A stretch of DNA of 64,000 nucleotides from Clostridium sp. CAG:433 (GTDB lineage Bacteria > Bacillota_I > Bacilli_A > RF39 > UBA660), in the NCBI GenBank assembly GCA_000433675.1, contig FR893558.1:25045-89044 (forward strand), given 5' to 3'. A model generated the notes under the pieces. It saw nothing but the letters and a program-made list of their open reading frames with translations. It did no database searches and was not told the origin of the DNA. Each line of letters opens with the position of its first letter. The first letter of the stretch is position 1. Of this stretch, positions 29,928 to 38,957 are shown piece by piece. The position numbers and the translations under genes are program-made.

Positions 29928-32471
29928 ATGACAAGAGAAGAAGTAGACAGAAGTAAAATTACTCCAATGATGAAACAGTATTTAGAAATAAAGGATGAAA
30001 ATCTTGATAATATACTATTTTTTAGACTTGGTGACTTTTATGAGATGTTTTTTGATGATGCTGTTACTGCATCAAGAGAGTTAGAACTTACTCTAACAGG
30101 TAAATCATGTGGACTAGAAGAAAGAGTTCCAATGTGCGGAATACCTTATCATGCAGCAAATATATATATAGAAAAATTAGTAGATAAAGGTTATAAAGTT
30201 GCGATATGTGAACAAACAGAAGACCCTAAAAATGCTAAAGGTATTGTAAAAAGAGATATAGTACAAATTATATCATCAGGAACAAGAATGAATAGTGAAT
30301 TTCTAGATGAAGGATCAAATAACTTTATAGGAGCAATACTTGATTTAAAATATTCATATGTAATTAGTTATGCTGATATATCAACAGGTGAAGTTTATTC
30401 GTTTATAAAAGAAAGAGATAATGATTTATTAATCAATGAAGTACTTGAAAGAAATATAAAAGAAGTAGTTGTTAATACTGATTTTGATAAAATTGTACTT
30501 GATACTTTAAAAAGAAATTATAATGTAACTATTTCACTTTATAATAATAAAAATTTAATAAATGATTATAGTAATGTTTATAAAGATATAAAAGATGATA
30601 GGATAATAGAAGGAATAAAGTATTTATTATCATACTTAGAAAATACACAAAAAAGAAGTTTATCACATCTTCAAAATGCAATTATAGTAAAAGAAGATTC
30701 TTTCTTAAGAATGAATATACATACTAAAAGAAATCTAGAACTTACTGAAAACATAAGAACAAAAGAAAAAAAATATTCACTTTTATGGTTACTTGATAAA
30801 ACAAAAACAGCAATGGGGAGTAGAAAACTTAAAAACTATATATTAAATCCGATTATAGATAAAGAAAAGATAGAACATAGATATGATATAATTGATACTT
30901 TAATGAAAGAATTTATTTTAAAAGATGAATTAAGAGAATATTTAAATGATGTATATGATCTTGATAGACTTGCAGGTAAAGTAGCATTTGGTTCTGCTAA
31001 TGCAAGAGATTTATTACAATTAAAAAACTCATTAAAAGTATTACCTAATATAAATGAAATATTAAAGAAAATTAATTATAAAAGTATTAATGAGTTTAGA
31101 GATTTATACGATTTACTTGAAAAATCTATATATGAAGATGCTCCTATTACATTAAAAGAAGGATATTTAATAAAAGAAGGATATAATAGTGAACTTGATG
31201 AATTAAAATCTTCTAGAAAAGGTAATAAAGATTTTGTATCTAAATTAGAACAAGAAGAAAGAGATAGAACTGGAATAAAAACATTAAAGGTAGGATACAA
31301 TAGAATATTTGGTTATTATATTGAAGTTAGTAAAGGTGCATGCAAAGATATAAAAGAAGAATATGGTTATGAAAGAAAACAAACACTTGCTAATTGTGAA
31401 AGATTTATAACACCTTTATTAAAAGAAAAAGAAGCACTTATTTTAGGTGCAGAAGAAAAAATTATTAATTTAGAATATGATTTATTTATTGAAATAAGAA
31501 ATATTGTAAAGAGTAAAATACCTTATATACAAGATTTATCACATACTATAAGTGAAATTGATGTATTATCATCTTTAGCAGTTGTTGCGGAAGAAAATAA
31601 TTATGTAAGACCAAAACTTAATAATGATAATGTAATTAATATAGTTGAAGGAAGACATCCAGTAGTCGAAAAAGTATTAACTGGTGAATTTGTTTCAAAT
31701 GATGTTAAAATGGATAAAGATGATACTATTCTTTTAATAACAGGACCAAATATGTCAGGTAAATCAACATATATGAGAGAAATGGCTATAATTGCAATAA
31801 TGGCTCAAATAGGATCTTTTGTACCTGCTAAAGAAGCAAATCTTCCTATATTTGATAAAATATTTACAAGAATAGGAGCCAGTGATGATTTAGTATCTGG
31901 TGAATCAACATTCATGGTTGAAATGATGGAAGCAAATAGTGCAATAGAAGGTGCTACAAAAAATAGTTTAATATTATTTGATGAACTAGGTAGAGGTACA
32001 TCAACTTATGATGGTATGAGTTTAGCCGCTGCTATTATAGAATATATACATGATAAAGTTGGAGCAAAAACATTCTTTTCAACACATTATCATGAATTAA
32101 CAGATTTGGAAAAACATCATAAACACTTAAAAAATGTACATGTATCTGCAAAAGAAGAAAATGGTAATATTACATTCCTTCATAAAATAATGAGTGGACC
32201 TGCTGATAAGAGTTATGGTGTACATGTTGCAAAACTTGCAAAATTACCTGATGAACTTATAAAAAGAGCAGAAGAAATTCTTTCTAAATATGAGAAAAAT
32301 GGTAATAATATTAAAACTACTGAAACAAGTACTCAAATATCATTTGATTTAGAAGAACCTAAAGAAGAAAATAAAGTAGTTGAAGAATTAGAAAAGATTA
32401 ATCCACTTGAAATGACACCAATTGAGGCAATTAATAAATTATTTGAACTTAAAGGTATGTTAAAAAAGTAA
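29928..32471 (+). CDS. mutS: DNA mismatch repair protein MutS
   Basis: An 847-residue mismatch-recognition ATPase. The mismatch wedge motif Phe-x-Glu is in GDFYEMF, the ATPase has Walker A TGPNMSGKST, Walker B LFDELGRGTSTYDG and the STHYHELT switch. The start at 29928 follows AGGTGA; an in-frame GTG at 29919 lies inside that site. mutL is not in the window, although the two are often adjacent. The C-terminal tail ends with the helical clamp-type segment MTPIEAINKLFELKGMLKK. Confidence 0.97.
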   Translation: MTREEVDRSKITPMMKQYLEIKDENLDNILFFRLGDFYEMFFDDAVTASRELELTLTGKSCGLEERVPMCGIPYHAANIYIEKLVDKGYKVAICEQTEDPKNAKGIVKRDIVQIISSGTRMNSEFLDEGSNNFIGAILDLKYSYVISYADISTGEVYSFIKERDNDLLINEVLERNIKEVVVNTDFDKIVLDTLKRNYNVTISLYNNKNLINDYSNVYKDIKDDRIIEGIKYLLSYLENTQKRSLSHLQNAIIVKEDSFLRMNIHTKRNLELTENIRTKEKKYSLLWLLDKTKTAMGSRKLKNYILNPIIDKEKIEHRYDIIDTLMKEFILKDELREYLNDVYDLDRLAGKVAFGSANARDLLQLKNSLKVLPNINEILKKINYKSINEFRDLYDLLEKSIYEDAPITLKEGYLIKEGYNSELDELKSSRKGNKDFVSKLEQEERDRTGIKTLKVGYNRIFGYYIEVSKGACKDIKEEYGYERKQTLANCERFITPLLKEKEALILGAEEKIINLEYDLFIEIRNIVKSKIPYIQDLSHTISEIDVLSSLAVVAEENNYVRPKLNNDNVINIVEGRHPVVEKVLTGEFVSNDVKMDKDDTILLITGPNMSGKSTYMREMAIIAIMAQIGSFVPAKEANLPIFDKIFTRIGASDDLVSGESTFMVEMMEANSAIEGATKNSLILFDELGRGTSTYDGMSLAAAIIEYIHDKVGAKTFFSTHYHELTDLEKHHKHLKNVHVSAKEENGNITFLHKIMSGPADKSYGVHVAKLAKLPDELIKRAEEILSKYEKNGNNIKTTETSTQISFDLEEPKEENKVVEELEKINPLEMTPIEAINKLFELKGMLKK

Positions 32472-32499
32472 AACATCTAGAAATAGATGTTTTTTTTGT
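32470..32499 (+). terminator. Terminator after mutS
   Basis: AAAACATCTA (32470-32479) with TAGATGTTTT (32484-32493), 4-nt loop, T-run; begins within the stop codon. Confidence 0.85.
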
Positions 32500-32637
32500 A
32501 AAACCAATATTCATTTTATCAATAATGCTTGAAAAATATAATTATGAATAGTAAAATTATATGTATAATAAGACTTGAATAATAGGTAGGAGAAGTTTTA
32601 TGGGAAAGATAGGGTACAAAATATAATTTTAATTATA

Positions 32638-33588
32638 ATGGTTATATGTGTTATAACACTTACAGTGGCATATGCAATTTTGATACAAAATTTAGATATA
32701 AATGGTGTTGCTTCAGTAAAAAAATCAGAGTGGAATATACATTTTACAAATGTTTTATCGCCACAAGCATATGGTCATGCAACTGGAGGTAATACTACAC
32801 TTAATGAAAAGAAAACTGTTTTGACAATAACTGATGGGACATTTTTAGCGCCTGGAGATAAAATAGTTTATACATTTGATATAATAAATGAAGGAGATAT
32901 AGATGCAGAGGTAGAAACAACATTATCAAATATAGGAGAATGTACATCTATAGATAATGTAGATGTATCTAATTATTGTAATAAGATTTCGTTAGAATTA
33001 GTTTATGCTGACACAAATGATTCTGTAGAACAAGGTGATGAATTACTTGCTAAAGAAAGTAAAACATTAAAATTGATTATAACATACGATAAAAATAAAG
33101 AATTAACTACATTACCAAATTCAGAAATAAATTTATCAAATATTACTACTGAAATAAATTATGCTATGCTACAAAATGGTGAGTCGTCAAAAAAAGCAGA
33201 CTTATTAAGTGAATTAAAAAGTAGTGATTATATAACTGATGGTATGACAGTTACAACACATGATAATTATATTTCATTATATTCACCTTATGGTTCTGAT
33301 GGTATTGTGATTTTAAAAAAAGAATATAATCCTAAAAAATATACAAAGATGATTATTAAAGGAAAAAGAATAGATGGTGATTCTTCTTATTATCATTTCT
33401 TTCCAGGATATACAACAACACTTTCAAGTTGGGGTTCTAATTTAAAAACATTCTTTCCAGGTTATGGTGAAAGCTTTGAATATACAGTTGATTTAAATTT
33501 ATCTGATAGCATTGCAAGTATTTATCCAAGAATACAATATTGCGTTGGAACTATAGATATTTACGAATGGTATTTAGAAAAAAATTAG
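32638..33588 (+). CDS. SipW-type surface protein, probable frameshift at its 5' end
   Basis: As read from ATG 32638 the product is 316 residues and begins inside a hydrophobic segment (MVICVITLTVAYAILIQNL) with no RBS. A well-placed GGTAGGAG precedes an ATG at 32600, which encodes MGKIGYK and then hits TAA in the other frame. Reading back one base at the AAAA run (32617-32621) would join it to NIILIIMVICVITLTVAYA, a normal signal-anchor. So the gene appears to have lost one A, or is phase-variable, or the base is an assembly error. The mature part (NLDINGVASVKKSEWNIHF, then PGDKIVYTFDIINEGDIDAE) is the TasA/camelysin-like beta-sandwich typical of SipW-dependent secretion. A further C-terminal domain contains HFFPGYTTT. 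No processing peptidase gene nearby. Confidence 0.7.
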   Translation: MVICVITLTVAYAILIQNLDINGVASVKKSEWNIHFTNVLSPQAYGHATGGNTTLNEKKTVLTITDGTFLAPGDKIVYTFDIINEGDIDAEVETTLSNIGECTSIDNVDVSNYCNKISLELVYADTNDSVEQGDELLAKESKTLKLIITYDKNKELTTLPNSEINLSNITTEINYAMLQNGESSKKADLLSELKSSDYITDGMTVTTHDNYISLYSPYGSDGIVILKKEYNPKKYTKMIIKGKRIDGDSSYYHFFPGYTTTLSSWGSNLKTFFPGYGESFEYTVDLNLSDSIASIYPRIQYCVGTIDIYEWYLEKN

Positions 33589-33613
33589 AAAGACAAAAAT
33601 CTTTCTTTTTTTT
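33587..33613 (+). terminator. Rho-independent terminator
   Basis: AGAAAGA (33587-33593) with TCTTTCT (33600-33606) and a T-run, overlapping the stop codon. Confidence 0.75.
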
Positions 33614-33623
33614 ACTTAAAAAA

Positions 33624-33632
33624 TGCTATAAT
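33624..33632 (+). promoter_or_regulatory. Extended -10 promoter
   Basis: TGCTATAAT, 17 nt before the ATG of the M18 aminopeptidase gene; the RBS GTAGGAGG lies between. Confidence 0.6.
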
Positions 33633-33649
33633 AATAGTAGGAGGATAAA

Positions 33650-35032
33650 ATGGAAAGAAAAGATATAATTAATAATAAGAAAACAGGTTGGTTAAACCTA
33701 AATGAAGTAGAAAAAAAGAATGTATTTGAATTTTCTGAAGGATATATGGATTTTTTAAATAAATCTAAAACAGAAAGAGAATTTGCTAAAAATGCCAAAG
33801 AATTACTTGATAATAATGGTTTTATTAATATTGAAGAAAAAAGTACTTTAAATATTGGTGATAAAGTATATTATATTAATAGAAATAAATGTGTATATAT
33901 TGCTGTTATCGGTAAAGAAGTTTTATCTAATGGACTAAATATAGTAGGTTCTCATATAGATTCACCAAGGCTTGATTTAAAACCTAATCCGATATATGAA
34001 GACGATGGTTTTGCATATTTTAAAACACAATATTATGGTGGAATAAAAAAATATCAATGGACTACAATTCCACTTTCAATTCATGGTGTTATTATAAAGA
34101 AAACAGGTGAAAAAGTAGAAGTTAATATTGGAGAAGATGAAAGTGATCCAATATTTACAATAACTGATTTACTTCCACATTTAGCAAAAGAACAAGAAAA
34201 GAAAACCTTAGGTGATGGAATTGAAGGAGAAAACTTAGATTTATTAATTGGAAGTATTCCATTTGATGAAGAAAAGGATAGTATAAAATATAATATTCTT
34301 TCATTACTAAATGAAAAATATGGAATAAAAGAAACTGATTTTTTAAGTTCTGAACTTGAAATTGTTCCAGCATTTAAAGCAAGAAGTTTAGGATTTGATA
34401 AATCAATGGTTGCGGCATATGGCCAAGATGATAAAGTATGTTCTTATTGTAATTTAGAAGCAATATTAAATACTCAAAATCCAGAAAAAACATGTATAAC
34501 AATTTTGGCGGATAAAGAAGAAATAGGAAGTGTTGGAAATACTGGAATGTACTCTGAAACGTTTGATATGTTTATAAATGAACTATTAAATAAAAAGGAT
34601 GAAAATTATCCAGGAGCATTAAATAAAGTATATAATAATTCTAAAATGTTATCTGCTGATGTTGATGCTGGATATGATCCAATATATAAAAATGCATCAG
34701 AAATAAATAATGCATCATTCTTAGGAAGAGGTATTGTTTTAAATAAATACACAGGTTCAAGAGGTAAATCTGGAGCAAGTGATGCAAATGCTGAATATAT
34801 GGCTTATGTAAGAAATATATTAGAAAAAAATAATATAAAATATCAAGTATCAACACTAGGTAAAATTGATTTAGGTGGTGGTGGAACTATTGCCTATATA
34901 CTTGCAAATAAAGGAATAGAAGTAGTAGATGCTGGTATTGGAGTACTTTCAATGCATGCACCTTATGAAGTAACTAGTAAATTTGATATTTATTCTGCAT
35001 ATAATTTTTATTATAAATTCTTTATGGACTAG
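33650..35032 (+). CDS. M18 family aminopeptidase
   Basis: A 460-residue cytosolic dinuclear zinc aminopeptidase. Metal and catalytic motifs: GSHIDSPRLDLKP (His, Asp), ADKEEIGS (Glu-Glu), SADVDAGYDP (Asp) and SMHAPYE (His). M18 enzymes (bacterial ApeB, eukaryotic aspartyl aminopeptidase) assemble as dodecamers and trim acidic or neutral N-terminal residues. Length is typical. Strong RBS AGGAGG. Free-standing with its own promoter and terminator. Confidence 0.93.
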   Translation: MERKDIINNKKTGWLNLNEVEKKNVFEFSEGYMDFLNKSKTEREFAKNAKELLDNNGFINIEEKSTLNIGDKVYYINRNKCVYIAVIGKEVLSNGLNIVGSHIDSPRLDLKPNPIYEDDGFAYFKTQYYGGIKKYQWTTIPLSIHGVIIKKTGEKVEVNIGEDESDPIFTITDLLPHLAKEQEKKTLGDGIEGENLDLLIGSIPFDEEKDSIKYNILSLLNEKYGIKETDFLSSELEIVPAFKARSLGFDKSMVAAYGQDDKVCSYCNLEAILNTQNPEKTCITILADKEEIGSVGNTGMYSETFDMFINELLNKKDENYPGALNKVYNNSKMLSADVDAGYDPIYKNASEINNASFLGRGIVLNKYTGSRGKSGASDANAEYMAYVRNILEKNNIKYQVSTLGKIDLGGGGTIAYILANKGIEVVDAGIGVLSMHAPYEVTSKFDIYSAYNFYYKFFMD

Positions 35033-35050
35033 ATATTTCTAGTCCTTTTG
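35026..35050 (+). terminator. Terminator overlapping the M18 stop codon
   Basis: GGACTAGA (35026-35033) with TCTAGTCC (35038-35045), 4-nt loop, short T-run. Confidence 0.75.
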
Positions 35051-35059
35051 TGTTATTAT

Positions 35060-35068
35060 TGTTATAGT
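35060..35068 (+). promoter_or_regulatory. Extended -10 promoter
   Basis: TGTTATAGT, one base off the extended -10 consensus, 11 nt before the ATG at 35079. Confidence 0.4.
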
Positions 35069-35078
35069 AGGTGGTTAT

Positions 35079-35669
35079 ATGAGTAACATAGAAATAAAAG
35101 TAATTAAAAAAAAGAAAGAAAGTTTAATACTAAGTATAGTAATGATTATTTTATGTATAATTTCATTAATATTTTTCTCTTCAGATTATTTAAAAGTTTT
35201 AAATAATGAATATGTTAATATAAATAATAGTAAATCACTTGATGATGCGATTAAAAATAAAGAAAGATATGTTAGGGCTGATTTAAGAAAAGCAAAGCTA
35301 GAGGTATATTCTTTAGAAAATAAAAATAAAAAAAAATTAAATCTATATACATTAGATTTTGATAATAAAAAAGTAATGATTTTTTTAAGAGATAATACAA
35401 TTATTACAGATAAAGTATATTTAAATATAGAATCATTTGATGGAAATAAAAAAAGTATTAAAGAACTATTAAATAATAGTGATTATTATGATGCTATTTT
35501 ATCAAATGAAAATTTTACACTTAATAGAGATATCGATTTAACTAAAATGTATGTAATATATATTCTTATAATATTATCTATAGTTACAATAATACTTGAT
35601 ATATACTACATAAATAATCCTAAAAAGACAAATACTTACAAAAAGTATATGAAAAAACTATATATATGA
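35079..35669 (+). CDS. Hypothetical protein with two transmembrane helices
   Basis: A 196-residue protein of unrecognised family. A basic N-terminus (IKVIKKKKES) leads into TM1 (LILSIVMIILCIISLIFFS, about 16-34); a ~120-residue extracytoplasmic region includes strands (YTLDFDNKKVMIFLRDN) and charged helices; TM2 (MYVIYILIILSIVTIILDIYY, about 156-176) ends in a basic tail. The positive-inside rule predicts both ends in the cytoplasm. RBS AGGTGG. Separate from nusB by a terminator. No catalytic motif. Confidence 0.6.
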   Translation: MSNIEIKVIKKKKESLILSIVMIILCIISLIFFSSDYLKVLNNEYVNINNSKSLDDAIKNKERYVRADLRKAKLEVYSLENKNKKKLNLYTLDFDNKKVMIFLRDNTIITDKVYLNIESFDGNKKSIKELLNNSDYYDAILSNENFTLNRDIDLTKMYVIYILIILSIVTIILDIYYINNPKKTNTYKKYMKKLYI

Positions 35670-35680
35670 TAGTTTTTTTT
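35652..35680 (+). terminator. Terminator overlapping the end of the two-TM protein gene
   Basis: AAAAAACTA (35652-35660) with TAGTTTTTT (35670-35678); the TGA stop lies in the loop. Confidence 0.7.
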
Positions 35681-35689
35681 ATTTTTTTA

Positions 35690-35698
35690 TGATAAAAT
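35690..35698 (+). promoter_or_regulatory. Extended -10 promoter of nusB
   Basis: TGATAAAAT, 17 nt before the nusB ATG. Confidence 0.45.
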
Positions 35699-35715
35699 TA
35701 AATAGGTGAAGAAAA

Positions 35716-36117
35716 ATGAATAGAACAGAACTTAGAAAAAAAATAATGACAATTTTATATCAAATATTTTTATATGAATCAAATCGTATTGATTATAAGG
35801 TAGAAGATGTTATAAAAGAATCTGTACCTGTAGAAAATGATTTTGTAAATGAAATAGTAAATGGTGTACTTGAATATAAAAATGATATTGATAGAATTGC
35901 AAATAAACATTTAAAAGATTGGACAATTGATAGACTTGGTAAAACTGATCAAGCTATTTTAAGAATGGGTATTTATGAATTAGTTTACACTGATACTCCA
36001 GAAATAGTAGCAATTAATGAAGCAGTAGAACTTGCTAATGAATATTCAGATGAAAAAGTAAAAAGTATGATTAATGCTGTACTTGATAGTATATATCATG
36101 GAGAAGATAATGAATAA
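35716..36117 (+). CDS. nusB: Transcription antitermination factor NusB
   Basis: A 133-residue all-helical NusB that with NusE binds boxA RNA for rRNA antitermination. Family signatures: LRKKIMTILYQIFLYE near the N-terminus, DWTIDRLGKTDQAILRMGIYEL and AINEAVELANEYSDEKVKSMINAVLD. AGGTGA RBS. It overlaps xseA by 8 nt; the nusB-xseA-xseB order is the conserved Firmicute one. Confidence 0.95.
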   Translation: MNRTELRKKIMTILYQIFLYESNRIDYKVEDVIKESVPVENDFVNEIVNGVLEYKNDIDRIANKHLKDWTIDRLGKTDQAILRMGIYELVYTDTPEIVAINEAVELANEYSDEKVKSMINAVLDSIYHGEDNE

Positions 36118-37378
36118 TAATTATATCACTGTTGGTGCTCTAACAAGATATATTAAATATAAAATAGATAATGATGTTAATCTTCAAACTGTTTATATAA
36201 AGGGTGAGATATCAAATTTTAAACATCATTCAAGAGGTCACTTTTATTTTACTATTAAAGATGAAGAATCAAGAATTAATGCAATTATGTTTGCAAGTAG
36301 TACAAAAAATATAAATTTTGAACCAGTAGATGGAATGAAAGTACTAGTAAAGGGAAGAATAAGTGTATTTGAACAAACTGGTAACTATCAAATATATGTA
36401 ACCGATATGACAGAAGATGGTGTTGGTAATCTCTATGCATTATATGAAAAATTAAAAAAACAACTTGCAGCTGAAGGATTATTTGATCAAAAATATAAAA
36501 AAGAAATACCAAAGATTCCAAAGAGAATAGGTGTTGTTACAGCGCCTACTGGAGCGGCTATTAAAGATATTATTTCAACTATTAATAGAAGATATCCACT
36601 TTGTGAAGTAATTTTATTTCCATCTTTAGTTCAAGGTAAAGAAGCAAAAGATGATATAGTAAAAAATATTAAAATAGCAGATACATATAATCTTGATACT
36701 TTAATTGTAGGTAGAGGTGGAGGATCACTTGAAGATTTATGGGCTTTTAATGAAGAAATAGTTGCAAGAGCAATATTTGAGTGTAAAACACCAGTAATTA
36801 GTGCTGTAGGTCATGAAATTGATTTTACAATTGCTGATTTTGTTGCGGATTATAGAGCAGCAACTCCAACAGGAGCAGCCGAAGTATCAGTTCCATCAAA
36901 AGAAGAATTAAAAAAACTTATCAATCAATATAGAATAAGAATGACAAAAAATATAAAAACTAAAATAGAAACTGATAAAAAATATTTAAATAAAATAATG
37001 GATAGTTATATTTTAAAAAGTCCTATGAGTATATATGAAGTAAAAGAAGAAAAACTATCTAATTATATAGAAAGAAGTAAAAATGTAATTTTAAATATTA
37101 TTAATTCAAATAAAATAAAATTAGATTCTATAAAATCAAGTTTTATATTTACAAGTCCAATTAAAATGATTGAGAAAAAATATAATGATTATAATGTTTT
37201 AGTTAATAAACTTGAAATATTAAATCCGTTAAATACTTTAAAAAGAGGTTATTCAATAACTAAGAAAGATAAAAAAGTATTAACAAGTATTAAAAATATT
37301 AAAACTAATGAAATGATTGAAGTAAATTTAAGTGATGGAATAATTAATGCTAAAGTAAATGAAATAAAGGAGAATTAA
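36110..37378 (+). CDS. xseA: Exodeoxyribonuclease VII large subunit
   Basis: A 422-residue catalytic subunit of ExoVII. OB-fold N-terminus (YITVGALTRYIKYKIDND, VYIKGEISNFKHHSRGHFYFTIKDE), catalytic domain with GVVTAPTGAAIKDI, VGRGGGSLEDLWAFNEE and PVISAVGHEIDFTIADFVADYRAATPTGAAE, then a coiled-coil C-terminus. The start at 36110 is chosen because GGAGAAG (36100-36106) precedes it; two further in-frame ATGs upstream lie inside nusB without a site. Confidence 0.95.
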   Translation: MNNNYITVGALTRYIKYKIDNDVNLQTVYIKGEISNFKHHSRGHFYFTIKDEESRINAIMFASSTKNINFEPVDGMKVLVKGRISVFEQTGNYQIYVTDMTEDGVGNLYALYEKLKKQLAAEGLFDQKYKKEIPKIPKRIGVVTAPTGAAIKDIISTINRRYPLCEVILFPSLVQGKEAKDDIVKNIKIADTYNLDTLIVGRGGGSLEDLWAFNEEIVARAIFECKTPVISAVGHEIDFTIADFVADYRAATPTGAAEVSVPSKEELKKLINQYRIRMTKNIKTKIETDKKYLNKIMDSYILKSPMSIYEVKEEKLSNYIERSKNVILNIINSNKIKLDSIKSSFIFTSPIKMIEKKYNDYNVLVNKLEILNPLNTLKRGYSITKKDKKVLTSIKNIKTNEMIEVNLSDGIINAKVNEIKEN

Positions 37379-37379
37379 A

Positions 37380-37604
37380 ATGAGTAAAGAAGAAAAAAGT
37401 TTTGAAGAAAAATTAAGTGAACTTGAAGTAATTGTTAAAGAACTTGAATCAGGTAATGTTGATCTTGATAACGCAATTAATAAGTATACTGAAGCTATGA
37501 AAATTGCGGGTGATTGTTCTAAAAAGTTAGATGAAGCAGAAAAAGCAGTTAATAAAATAGTAAATGAAAACGGTACAATGTCTGACTTTAATGTAGAAGA
37601 ATAG
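37380..37604 (+). CDS. xseB: Exodeoxyribonuclease VII small subunit
   Basis: A 74-residue XseB: FEEKLSELEVIVKELESGNVDLDNAINKYTEAMKI is the characteristic two-helix hairpin that binds the XseA coiled coil. It starts one base after the xseA stop with AAGGAGAA upstream. Confidence 0.95.
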   Translation: MSKEEKSFEEKLSELEVIVKELESGNVDLDNAINKYTEAMKIAGDCSKKLDEAEKAVNKIVNENGTMSDFNVEE

Positions 37605-37627
37605 TTTTTTATTAATTGGAGGGTTTT

Positions 37628-38860
37628 ATGGAAATAAATGGTAAAGAAGTAGAAGTAAATAGAAAAGATGCTGTTGTTAGAGATTTTGATAAACAATATT
37701 GTGAGTTACTTAAAAAGATACTAGAAGAAGGAGAACTTTTTGAAAATAGAACTGGTGTAGATACTTTAAGTATTCCAGGTGGTGGATATGTATTTGATGT
37801 AGGTAATGAATTTCCTATCTTAGAAAGTAAAAAAGTAATATTAAGAAAAGCACTTAGTGAATTACTTTGGATTTATCAAGCACAAACTAATGATGTATCT
37901 TGGTTAAGAGAAAGAGGAAATGACATTTGGGATAAATGGGCAGTAGATTCAGATGGAATATATAGAGTCTATGAAGCAGATACTGAAAATTATGATGGTG
38001 ATAAAGAAGTAAATGTAAGAGATGTAGATGGTAATATTATAATTGGAATGAAGGCTAAATCACTTATTGAAGGTAAAAATATAAAAGAAGCAAAATTTTT
38101 CGGAAAAGAATATGCTGGTACAATTGCTAAAGGTTATGGTTATCTAATTGGTGAATATAAAAGATTTGATTATGTACGTAATTCTCTTGCTAATTATCCT
38201 AATGATAGAAGAATGGTAATAAGTTTATGGCAAGATGCTGATTTAAGAATGGCAGTACTTCCACCTTGCGTTTGGAGTAATGAATATAAGGTTTATAAAG
38301 GAACACTAAATTGTTTTGTTGATCAAAGAAGTGCAGATGTTCCTGTAGGTCTTCCATTTAATGTAAGCCAATATGCAATTTTAATGTCACTCCTTGCTAA
38401 AGAAGCAGGTTTACAACCTGGTAAATTATATTATAATATTGCTGACGCACATATTTATGTTAATCAAATTGATGGAATTAAAAAACAACTTAAAAATTAT
38501 GAAAAAATGCTTAAATTTGAAAAAATTATTAGCGAAAAAAGTGATGTTTATTTAGAGGAAGTTCATGATGCACTTAAATCTACTAAAGCAAAAAAGGAAG
38601 AATACTTAAATAATAATCCTGATAATGAAGAAGCACAAGCTGAATTTAATGATGCAAAAAAAGATCTTCAAATTTTTGAACTTATGGTTACTAAAAAGAA
38701 ACCAACATTAGAACTCGCAGATAAAAAGAATTTTTATGAGTTTAGTAATCAAGTAAATAATGATAAAGATTACTTAAAAGAAAATGTTACAGGAAATGAA
38801 GACATAAAAGTATTAAATTATTCTTCAGCACCTTTTATTAAAATACCAGTTGTGCAGTAG
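37628..38860 (+). CDS. thyA: Thymidylate synthase ThyA, enlarged
   Basis: A 410-residue folate-dependent thymidylate synthase (dUMP to dTMP), against about 264-316 for usual ThyA. Core motifs: nucleophile LPPCVW (Cys214), FVDQRSADVPVGLPFNVSQYAIL, ADAHIYVNQ, the PTLEL strand and C-terminal VLNYSSAPFIKIPVV. Two extra stretches account for the size: about residues 105-165 (an acidic insert before GTIAKGYGY) and a ~65-residue Lys/Glu-rich helical insert after the ADAHIYVNQ motif. The start at 37628 follows TTGGAGGG; an in-frame TTG at 37616 is inside that site. It follows xseB by 23 nt. folA is not present. Confidence 0.92.
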   Translation: MEINGKEVEVNRKDAVVRDFDKQYCELLKKILEEGELFENRTGVDTLSIPGGGYVFDVGNEFPILESKKVILRKALSELLWIYQAQTNDVSWLRERGNDIWDKWAVDSDGIYRVYEADTENYDGDKEVNVRDVDGNIIIGMKAKSLIEGKNIKEAKFFGKEYAGTIAKGYGYLIGEYKRFDYVRNSLANYPNDRRMVISLWQDADLRMAVLPPCVWSNEYKVYKGTLNCFVDQRSADVPVGLPFNVSQYAILMSLLAKEAGLQPGKLYYNIADAHIYVNQIDGIKKQLKNYEKMLKFEKIISEKSDVYLEEVHDALKSTKAKKEEYLNNNPDNEEAQAEFNDAKKDLQIFELMVTKKKPTLELADKKNFYEFSNQVNNDKDYLKENVTGNEDIKVLNYSSAPFIKIPVVQ

Positions 38861-38861
38861 T

Positions 38862-38891
38862 AAAAAATGCCAAAAAAATTGGTATTTTTTT
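38862..38891 (+). terminator. Terminator after thyA
   Basis: AAAAAATGCCAA (38862-38873) with TTGGTATTTTTT (38879-38890), one G-U pair, A5 loop. Confidence 0.8.
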
Positions 38892-38928
38892 ATTGCTATA
38901 TTATTTTTTTAAATAATCATAATAATAA

Positions 38929-38944
38929 TGTAATCCGGATTACA
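38929..38944 (+). promoter_or_regulatory. Perfect 16-bp palindrome, candidate operator of spoIVB
   Basis: TGTAATCCGGATTACA is fully self-complementary with no spacer and ends against the RBS AAGGAG of the SpoIVB gene. The uninterrupted dyad and position between promoter and start suggest a binding site for a dimeric regulator. A short RNA hairpin is a less likely reading, because no loop remains. Confidence 0.5.
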
Positions 38945-38957
38945 AAGGAGCTTAATT

